The notes beneath the pieces are model-generated. The model saw only the letters and a list, made by a program, of their open reading frames with translations, was not told the DNA's origin and did not search any database. This document shows positions 1 through 7,078 of a DNA stretch of 11,671 nt, piece by piece. The position numbers and the translations under genes were made by a program. This DNA comes from Dinochytrium kinnereticum (Eukaryota; Chytridiomycota; Chytridiomycetes; Chytridiales; Chytridiaceae). Within the stretch, counting starts at the first letter, position 1. The number at the start of each line of letters is the position of its first letter. The stretch is taken from contig JADGJT010000286.1 of NCBI GenBank assembly GCA_027604005.1, forward strand, positions 1-11,671, in the 5' to 3' direction.

Positions 1-1502
1 GCCAACTTTGGCGCCGAGCTCTCCGTCAGCCTTGCCTCCGCCCCAAGCGGTGTGGCCACCGTCTACCTCGAGGCACCGGGTCTCAAGCTCACGCAATGCG
101 CGCTCAGGTTCACTCCTCAGGACTTTAGGACCCCCAAGAAGATTCGTCTTATTGGTGGGGGTTCTGACACAAAGACCACGCAGTACAAGGTCAACGCGCA
201 GGTCTTTGCTTTGGGGTCCGCGTCGCATCTGGCCAAGAACTCGCTGGCGGTCACGCGGAAGGCTTACCCTTCTGCTCGATGCCACTCGAACGGAGACCCT
301 CACTACAAGACCTTTGATGGGAGGTACTATGATTTTCAGGGAACTGGAGCTTTCTGGCTCGTCAGAACGCCGTCCCTTGTCGTTCAGACTGACCAGCAGC
401 CTGTAAGCCTTTCCTTTCCTTCTCATTCTTATTCACGAGACACTCACCTTTTGCATCTCTCCTGATCTCACAGTGCGCCAACAGGGTCACCTGCAACCGT
501 GCCGTTGCCATCCAGTATGGCTCGTCTGTCATCAGCCTCACCGCCGCACCAAACAGTCTCAGGTCCATGGCCCTCAACCCACTCTCTCGATCGTCAGACG
601 GCATGACCGTCACCGCCAACGCCGCCAAGAGCCAGTACCGCATCAGCACTTCGGACGGCACCACCATAACCGTCAGCATCCATCCTTGGAAAAGCGTCTA
701 CTACATGGACGTTGCGGTCAACATTGCTGGTTCACATTTTGGCAAGACCGATGGGCTCTGCGGTTCTTACAACCAGAAGGTCTCGGATGATGTTCCCAAC
801 CCCTCCGCCCACGCTGTCCGCAACGCGGATAACATCTTTGTGAACGGACGCGGTTTGGACATCAAGATCCCTGTTCCCCCCACCACTCACGTTTGCAAGA
901 TGCCTGAGCTTGGAAGCATCACGCCTTCAACCGACGGAACGACCCCAGGACCTCTTCCATCTGGCTGGTCGCCTGTTTCCGTCAACGTTCCCTCCGCAAC
1001 GGTCGTGGCCGACTACATTGCCGCCTCAATCCAATACGCCAACTCCAACATTGCCAACCCGATCACCGCAACCCCCATCCCAGCCAACATGGCCGCGTCC
1101 TTCTGCGCGTCACTCCGCACCATTGACAGCTGGTGCACGGCCAACATGGACGTGACTTTCTTCATTGGAGCCTGCGCGGTGGACCTGGCCAACACTGGCG
1201 ACATGAGCATCGTGACCAACGCTCAGAGAACGTTTGCCGCGGCTTGCTCGGCCAAGGCGGCCTCTGACGCGTCTTTCTGCGTGGATGGGAATGAGGCGGG
1301 GATGCTCTTTGCGAAGGCTTCAGAGGTTGCGGCCAAGATTCAGGAGGCGGCTGTTGGGGCTATCGTTTCGGCGGCTGCTAGTGGGCCTGCAGGCGTGCCT
1401 CTTGGTGCTGCTGATCTTGCTGGTTTGGTCAAGGTGAACGCTGGGGCAGCCGCACCAAACATGAACCTTCCTACCATGAACAGCTGGACCTTTAAGGCTT
1501 GA
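1..1502 (+). CDS. von Willebrand factor type D (VWD) domain protein, 5'-partial
   Basis: The 3' part of a gene that begins left of the window. The exons read are <1-402 and 474-1502, in frame 1 up to base 402 (intron phase 0) and resuming with a Cys codon at 474; the stop is TGA at 1500-1502. About the first 93 residues form a beta-rich module ending in VTRKAYPSARC. A VWD domain follows, with GDPHYKTFDGRYYDFQGTG (encoded around 292-348) and the downstream signature GLCGSYNQKVSDD (around 750-790). After a Pro/Thr linker, a Cys-containing segment (around 1102-1280, C..L....WC ... FIGAC..D ... FAAAC ... FC) loosely recalls the C8 module that often follows VWD. The C-terminus is Ala-rich. VWD modules are known from extracellular, adhesive or multimerising proteins, so secretion is likely, but the signal peptide would lie outside the window. 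The usual GTC of the VWD start is GTG-Ala here, so one conserved Cys is missing. The VWD call is firm; the biological role is not known. Confidence 0.88.
403..473 (+). other. Spliceosomal intron in the VWD gene (71 nt)
   Basis: GTAAG donor at 403-407 and CAG acceptor at 471-473, with a pyrimidine-rich body and TGAT/CTCAC near the end. Removing it joins codon 400-402 (Pro) to codon 474-476 (Cys) with no frame change. The joined VWD sequence runs smoothly (...TDQQP then CANRVTC...), whereas reading through hits a stop at 463-465. Confidence 0.9.
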
Positions 1503-2315
1503 GGTAGCTGATACGGCGTGGTTTTTTTTTTCTTCTGGAGTTATCATTTTCTTTTCGCGACGTGTGTTTTTCTGTTTATTACTCTTCTCTTGTACATTAT
1601 GGTGAAGTGAACGATATTATTATTACTATTAAATTGTATTTTACTCATTATTCACTGCTCGAACTTTGATTCGAAATGTCTCATTAGTTGGGTATGGCGC
1701 GCATATGCTCAATTGATGGCATCGACGCGCCTGCGTTGTATGGCGTACGCAGGTTGCTTTGAATTCACAGTGACAGTTGGATGAACAGAGTCCTTTTATT
1801 GTCTTTCTAACCGCATAGCAACGCCACTCGTTTATCATTGCCAATGGCCATTGACTTTATCTGGGTCCTTCGTCCTCTGCTCTCACCCATCACTGTCTAT
1901 ACTGGAGATGTTATCTCACGTCCATTCAGCTGAATACTGCTTTTCTGAACGGATAGGGCAAACTTTCTTCATACCCTACGTTTGTGCAAGAGAAACCACG
2001 CGTGGACACGCGGATGGCATTCTTGCAAGATGGAATATTCCCGTGTTTATTGTGTGTGCTTTTTTTCTTGTATGGATTGGATGTACTTGATGATCGTTAT
2101 GAGGGATGCATACACATATTGCAAGGTAAGCAGCGAGACTGGTAATGGTATACATTTAAAGTAGGTCTTTGCTTATGGCTGCCCAAGATCAATAATAGTT
2201 TATTATGATGAATATGATCATACGAAAATGGAACAGTGCGTGGAGAGAAAAAACACGGGTAAGAAAGGATAGGAAAGAAGAGACACCAGACAATTAATAG
2301 GCCCCCGCCTCCCCG
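1503..2315. other. Intergenic region between two convergent genes
   Basis: About 810 bases between the stop of the VWD gene (plus) and the stop of the BTB gene (minus). It is AT-richer than the flanking exons. The first 130 bases after the VWD stop hold a T-run and AT-rich sequence with ATTAAA at about 1628-1633, which could serve 3'-end formation. Open frames here are short, encode no recognisable protein and lack splice context. I saw no tRNA-like or transposon-like structure. Confidence 0.6.
2199..2204 (-). terminator. Probable polyadenylation signal of the BTB gene
   Basis: On the minus strand this hexamer reads AATAAA, the canonical poly(A) signal. It lies about 112 bases beyond the BTB gene's stop codon, a normal 3'-UTR distance. 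The call is based on motif and position only. Confidence 0.5.
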
Positions 2316-3451
2316 TCACCACACAAGATCATCATTCACCTTCTCCCTCACCTTTCCAACCAATCTTCCCCTATCCACCCCAAAAAAATCAATCAAGACC
2401 TCTACCCCATCCTCATCCTCTCCATCCAACCCGTCGACCCCATAACAGACCTTCAAAAACTCCGCCATCCTCTTTGGCCATGGAACCTCCATAGTGAGCA
2501 TCACCGTGGTCAATGAATGCGTTGCCCCTGCTTTGGCGACGGCGGATAGAGATTTTGGGGCGATAGACCATGACCAGAATCGCAGATCATGCGGGTGGTC
2601 GGGGGGTGGAGAGGTGGTGTAGTCGTCTTGGAAGCCTTTTTGGTTTGGAAGGAGGGTGGGTTCGGGTGAGAGTGTTGGGGGTGGCGAGGAAGGTTTGGAG
2701 GAATCGGAGGTGGGTGGTGGTGAGTGGGATGGGTCTGGCGTGGGTTGGAGGCGTAGAAGGCGTTCTTGAAATATTTTGCGGAACAGGGGTGAGAGGGGGG
2801 CGAGGATGGAGCCGTGGACTGTTTGGGGGTGGTGAGGTTGTGTTTTGTTTTTTTTGGTTTGTTAGTTTTGTTGTTATTTTTTTTGTTGTTTTTTTTTGTT
2901 GTTGGTTTTTTGTCGTTGTTATTAGATGGTTTTTTTTATAGGAGATGTGGAAGGTACGGGGGAAAAGAATGAGCGGGCGGGGGTTAGTGGTGGGCATGCC
3001 GTTTAGAATAAGATATTCGATCACAATCGTGGTCAAGATAGGGCGATAGGATACCTTCCAATAGGCCAAAGGTTTGAGAGCAAAGGTGGGAGAAGAAGAA
3101 TCCGTCGATATGCATTTGAAGGGTGGGGTTCATAGAAAAAGAACAGCAAGCAGAGAAGAAGCGTCTCAGAGAGAGAGTGGGGAATCATCAGGGGCCACCA
3201 CCCATGCCCCGTAAAAGACCAGGCATGATCACCGTCTCCAGCATGCATAACAACTGAAAAGCCAGTAGGAAGAAAACAATGAAGAACAGAGGAAAAGAGG
3301 GACACTCGGCACATGATAAGCGGGAGGAACGAGAGAGCCTCTCACCAATAAAGAACTGAGGGGGTACCATCGTCGGCTGCCTGACGCCTCTAATCCTCAG
3401 AACAGCGGAGCCAGCCGTGGGGACATTGTAAAGAGCAGAGACGTCCGCCAT
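2316..3451 (-). CDS. BTB/POZ-domain protein (middle exon structure unresolved)
   Basis: The last exon (2818-2316, 166 residues, stop TGA) and the end of the preceding exon (down to 2958) join across a phase-1 intron, giving a BTB start: VIEYLILNG...PLILFPLHG, then SILAPLSPLFRKIF. This matches the BTB pattern of strand, conserved His and LAxxSxxF. A Pro/Ser-rich insert of roughly 60 residues follows, then FWSWSIAPKSL, VMLTMEVPWPKRMAEFLKVC, and the closing BTB helices (DGVEVLIDFFGVDRGRLVGK); the protein ends 13 residues later. BTB domains mediate dimerisation and often recruit Cullin-3 ubiquitin ligases. The likely start is the ATG at 3451-3449 (context gaccATGG); an in-frame ATG 36 bases upstream is an alternative. 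The first exon (MADVSALYN... to about 3350) reads well and its ..VLRIRGV....VPPQFFIG faintly recalls the start of a MATH domain. No splice combination between about 3350 and 3055 satisfied me, so that part is uncertain. The partner gene on the right is divergent (PXR1-like). Confidence 0.65.
2819..2957 (-). other. Spliceosomal intron in the BTB gene (139 nt)
   Basis: On the minus strand: GTACC donor starting at 2957 and AAACAG acceptor ending at 2819, with two branch-site-like motifs (CTAATAAC and ACTAAC). Splicing is phase 1 and joins C to TC, giving a Leu codon and the continuous BTB segment FPLHGSILAP. Without splicing, the frame that gives the BTB C-terminal part meets several stops in this A-rich stretch. 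Unlike most introns in the window, it is A/C-rich rather than T-rich on the sense strand. Confidence 0.7.
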
Positions 3452-3880
3452 GGTCGACAAGCCGACGGAAGTGCATGGTGGTGACATATCCAATATTCTT
3501 TGGTTGTGGCGATTGTTCCAGCGCGGCGGCCCCAACTATGATCGGAGTGGTCAGATCCGCCCAGAGACCCTTGCGACGGCCCCCCAATTCGCCTGCACCT
3601 GCAAGATGAAGATGCTCTGCGGCGTCGAGGGGAGGGGAGGGCCGTCGCGGCAGAGGTGATGAAGGGCAGACGGGGGGGTGTTTGGGCGGTGATCCAGATG
3701 CAAAAAAAACCTCCGACCGCAAGCAACCCAAAGCGCCAAACCTCGGCCTTGTATTGACCGTTACCTGAGCCCACGCGGACGTGATTCGTGTCGACTTTCA
3801 ACAATCTTATTTTATTTTATTTTTTTCGTCCACTGCTGAGGATTTTCGCTGATGGGCGGCAGATGCACGCGATTCGGTTT

Positions 3881-3973
3881 CTGTTTTTCTTTTTTCTTTT
3901 TCTTTTCCTTTCTCTTTTCCTTTCTCTTTTTCTTTTCTTTCTTTCTTTCTTTCTTTTCTTTTCTTTCCTTTCT
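3881..3973. repeat. Polypyrimidine (T/C) low-complexity tract
   Basis: About 90 bases of almost pure T and C on the plus strand, built from T(3-6)C and T(3-4)CC units including a short perfect TTTC run (about 3935-3955). It lies in the region between the divergent genes, about 430 bases upstream of the BTB start and about 930 bases upstream of the PXR1-like start. Confidence 0.9.
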
Positions 3974-4862
3974 GCGGTTTTCACGAACGTTCTCCTTTCA
4001 GCTGATCTTTTCACGCGCTCAAGCGCGCTTCACCGTGACTTTGATCGGCGATTGACGCCGCTGCTGAGGCCATCCAGCGCGTTGTGGCAAGTCCCTTGTT
4101 CTGGATATCAGGACAGCCTGAGATCATTCGTGAAGGGCATTCAAAGGAAGAGGCGGTGGAGAAATGGTCACCGTCGATCCCCCTTCCCACAGCAACAAAC
4201 GGACAGAGGGATGGCACTACTTGGCCGTCTGTTCATGGGCAATGTTCAGCACTCTCTCTCGGTGAAGGCAGATTGTGGCAATCTTGCAGTTGGGCAGTGA
4301 TCATGATCGGTAGAGTTCGCGCTTGTAACGTTTGGAATTTGGGTTGTGGGCCCCTGGGATCGCCATACGCGGGCCATTTGCAGCTGGTTGGTTGGATGGC
4401 GTAAGGTTCTCAGCGGGATCCTCTCAAGGGCCCAGGCTGTGAGCTTCCATTGTTTCAAACGTCTCCTACGATGGTGGACATGGATGGCAGGTGGAGCAGT
4501 CCATATGATAATGCCGCGATTCAATGTCTGATGAGAGCGGACATTGATGTGATGGATCCACGTAGACTCGATGCGATGGGTTTAATCGACCTGAGCGTGA
4601 GCTCAGACAGAAGGCGGATGGATGCGCCCCTCATCATCCAGATTGTGATGTCCGTCCAGGAGCAACATAACGAAAGAAAAGGCAGGGCGATTGAAACCAC
4701 CGCTCGCCTCCTCCGATGCCGCCCATCGCATCGTCAGGCACCTTCCCACACATCAGGCAGCAGGAGTCCAGGCGTGCTGCTCGCAGGAGACGCCGTCGCT
4801 CGCTCGTTCGGTGGCGATGGCCGTCATGGCGACGCCTCACACCTGCTGCCTCAAATGACAAC

Positions 4863-4885
4863 TTTTTTTTTTTTTTTTTTTTTTT
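4863..4885 (+). repeat. T23 homopolymer immediately upstream of the PXR1-like start
   Basis: An uninterrupted run of 23 T ends 15 bases before the ATG at 4901. It would lie in the 5' leader or core promoter of the PXR1-like gene. Poly(dA:dT) tracts are known to exclude nucleosomes at fungal promoters; this role is inferred. The exact length of such a run may be a sequencing artefact. Confidence 0.9.
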
Positions 4886-4900
4886 CTTCGTCGTCAACAA

Positions 4901-6773
4901 ATGGGTCTCGCAGGGCCTCGCAACAGGCAGCGCATCTCCGCCGATCCTCAAAACCAGAAATGGGCTGCCGGTGAGCGATGACGACGGCCTCAATGACGGC
5001 CTGCTAACCCTTCATCGTCTTCTTGCAGACACCGAGAAGGCCGGGTACAAGATGCTCAGGGCCATGGGGTGGTCGGATGGGAAGGGGTTGGGGAGGAATG
5101 AGGATGGGATGGCGTCGCATCTGAAGGTTAGCTTGAAGAACAACACTTTGGGTGAGTGCTTTTTGTTTGCTGTGGTTTGCTTGTCCTTGCTTTTGTTCGC
5201 CGTCTCGATGTTTTTGTGGACGATCAACCTGCCTTGACGTGCGAGCGGTCTTTGTTTTCTGGTGGATCCGTCCCTTTGCCATTGAACAGTCGTCTCCTGA
5301 CGTTTCTCTTTTTTCTTTCCTGTCTTTAACTGCTTGCTGCTGCATTGTTTTTCTGTGGACTTGCAGGTGTTGGGGCCCAAAAGAATGCCAGCGACAACTG
5401 GCTCGAAAACACCAACGCCTTCTCTGCTCTGCTGGCCAATCTTAATAAGCCCGCATCTGACGACGAAGGGTCTGAGAAGGACAGCGAGAGCGATGAGGAG
5501 GGTGATGAGGAGGAGGAGATGAAGGATGGGGAGACCAAGAAGAAGAAGAACAAGAGAAAGGCTGGCGAGGAGGTCAAGAAGGAGGTGAAGAAGAAGGTGA
5601 AGAAGGAGAAGAAAGAAGTGGTGGTGGTTGATGAGGAGGAATATGTTCCTAGGCCTCAGAGAATGTTGGGGAACGGCCGTGTTGCGTGAGTGTCCTCTCT
5701 CAATTTGAATCAACCCTCGCATCCTCCGTCATCCAGACTCACATCCATCTTTCCCTTCTCAATAACCATAAACACCATCACACAGCAACCGCCGCCGACA
5801 CCTTGTCCCCCAATCCAAACCCCACGAAGCCGACGCCATCCACAAGATCCTCGGCGTCAAGAAACGTCCCGCCCCCGACGTCACTCCTCCACGATCCGCA
5901 TCCCCCTCCCCACCTCCCAAATCATCCGACCAAACCGTTCACACTGGCGTTGCCATTGATGACTACTTTGCCTCGAAACTGAGAGAAAAGGGCATCACTG
6001 CCGCCTCTGTTCTTCCAAAGGCAGTGTCTGCTGATGATGATGATGATGAGGGGAGACCGAGAGGTGGGTTGGGGTTGGGGTTCTCGATGGGGAAAGGCGA
6101 TGATGAACCTTCGCCTGCTCCTGCTGCGGTGAAGAAGCCGCTGTGGTCGTTGAGGGTTGGGGGCGGGTTCGGGTTTGTGAAGGCTGAGGAGAAGAATGCT
6201 GATAGTGGGATGGGGTACGAGAGGAGTGCTGGTCTTGGGTTTGTGAAGGCTGAGGCAGGTGCGGGGGCGGCTGGGGGTTTTGAGGAGGAGCCCCTCAAGA
6301 AGAGGAAAAGGGATGAGGAGGGTGTGGATGAGAAGAGAGAGGAGGATGGGGAGGGTGAGAAAAGGAAGAAGAACAAGAAGAAGAAGAGCAAGGAAGTTGT
6401 TGTGGAGGATGCTGTGGAGGAGGCAGTGGAGGTTGTGGATGAGGCAGAGGGTGAGAAGAAGAAGAAAAAGAAGAAGAAGAAGACAAAGCCGTTATCAGGT
6501 GCTGAGGAGGACGTTGCCTCTGAGACCGCGGATGAGCCTGTCTCTGAAAAGAAGAAGAAGACAAAATCTGCGGCGGATGACTCTGTGGTGGAAGACGGTG
6601 AGACGCCGACCAAGAAGAGGAGCAAGAAGGAGAGGAAGACCGTTGACGTTCCTGGGGATGCTGGTGCGGAGGACATTGGGAAGAGCAGTGAAAAAGAGGA
6701 GAGAGGGGAGGAGAAGGTGGTGAACAAGGGGAAGAGGGCAAAGAGGGACAAGTGGGGCAACAAGCTTGAATGA
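4901..6773 (+). CDS. PXR1: PINX1/Pxr1-family G-patch protein (nucleolar ribosome-biogenesis factor)
   Basis: Four exons: 4901-4970, 5029-5151, 5367-5685 and 5786-6773, together 499 residues. The N-terminus MGLAGPRNRQRISADPQNQK then W is typical of the family. The G-patch covers about residues 29-68 (GYKMLRAMGWSDGKGLG, then SHLKVSLKNNTLGVGA), followed by the family's DNWLENTNAFSALLANLNK. After a first Lys/Glu-rich block come NRRRHLVPQ and AIHKILGVKK, then DDYFASKLREKGI (about 229-241), matching the conserved region behind the G-patch in this family. The tail (about 341-499) is strongly Lys/Glu-rich, like yeast Pxr1's KKE/D tail. Family members act in the nucleolus: the G-patch stimulates the DEAH helicase Prp43/DHX15 in pre-rRNA and snoRNA processing, and human PINX1 also binds telomerase. 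The start is supported by family similarity and by an A at -3. All introns have GTGAG donors. I am very sure of the family. Confidence 0.95.
4971..5028 (+). other. Intron 1 of the PXR1-like gene (58 nt)
   Basis: GTGAGC donor at 4971, branch-like CTAAC at 5004-5008, TTGCAG acceptor ending at 5028. Phase 1; joining gives an Asp codon and the continuous G-patch lead-in KWAADTEKAGYKM. Confidence 0.93.
5152..5366 (+). other. Intron 2 of the PXR1-like gene (215 nt)
   Basis: GTGAGT donor at 5152 and CTTGCAG acceptor ending at 5366, very T-rich. Phase 1; joining restores the end of the G-patch, NNTLGVGAQKN. It is the longest intron I can place securely in the window. Confidence 0.92.
5686..5785 (+). 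other. Intron 3 of the PXR1-like gene (100 nt)
   Basis: GTGAGT donor at 5686, ATCACACAG acceptor ending at 5785. Phase 2; joining gives an Ala codon and the basic NRRRH segment, after which the frame stays open to the stop at 6771-6773. It is C/A-rich rather than T-rich. Confidence 0.88.
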
Positions 6774-7078
6774 GTTTGACTGCTGTTGTTTTTCTTTTTG
6801 GCACGGTTGTGAGGACATCCACAACGCGGCACTGGTGTTTTGTTTTGTGTGTTTTTCTTTTGTCTCTTTTAACGGGACGCTCAATGATATTTTCCATCGT
6901 TTCCATCGTCTCCGTTGCCTTTGTTGACTGAGTCGTCTCTTGACGCCGTCGTCGTCGCCGTCGACGTCGCGCGTTGACGGGTAGCTCAGCCCGAAAGAAA
7001 AAAAGGCTTTTTGGGTTTGTGCCAGCAGAAAGACAAGTTTGTGCACAGGACACATACACAGCGTTGTGCCCAACGACG
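6774..7078. promoter_or_regulatory. Intergenic spacer: 3' flank of PXR1-like gene and leader of the next gene
   Basis: 305 bases between a plus-strand stop and the next plus-strand start. The left part is T-rich, as 3' flanks are here. The right part holds a CGT/CCG-repeat tract (about 6945-6970), two TTGACG motifs flanking it and a TGACTGAGTCG element (from about 6925) resembling bZIP/AP-1-type sites. The motifs are visible; their function is only guessed. Confidence 0.4.

Larger units (their letters stand above)
3452..4900. promoter_or_regulatory. Intergenic region between divergent BTB and PXR1-like genes; candidate bidirectional promoter
   Basis: 1.45 kb separates the two start codons. 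It contains short untranslated leaders at both ends, a long pyrimidine tract (about 3881-3973) and a T23 run just before the PXR1-like start. Several open frames of 60-174 codons occur on both strands, but none shows a recognisable domain, and their overlapping alternatives look equally plausible, so I call none of them. An unseen upstream exon of either neighbour cannot be excluded. Confidence 0.45.

Noticed and set aside
2570..2941. 123-codon plus-strand open frame opposite the BTB gene
   Set aside because: Its G/V/W/R-rich translation is what the antisense of a Pro/Ser-rich coding region gives; the minus-strand reading has a recognisable BTB domain.
4045..4404. Plus-strand open frame with a protein-like run (SAIDAAAEAIQRVVASPLFW...)
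   Set aside because: The composition looks protein-like, but an overlapping plus-strand frame is equally long, no domain is recognisable, there is no good start codon or splice context, and the frame ends in a biased stretch. Not enough to call a gene.
4450..4974. 174-codon plus-strand open frame before and across the PXR1-like start
   Set aside because: It runs through the T23 tract into the PXR1-like first exon in another frame; the encoded sequence is low-quality and shows no domain. Exon 1 of the PXR1-like gene explains the real coding part.
5963..6832. 289-codon minus-strand open frame rich in Ser and Phe
   Set aside because: It is the antisense of the Lys/Glu-rich PXR1-like tail; the antisense of AAG/GAG codons gives Leu/Phe/Ser runs.
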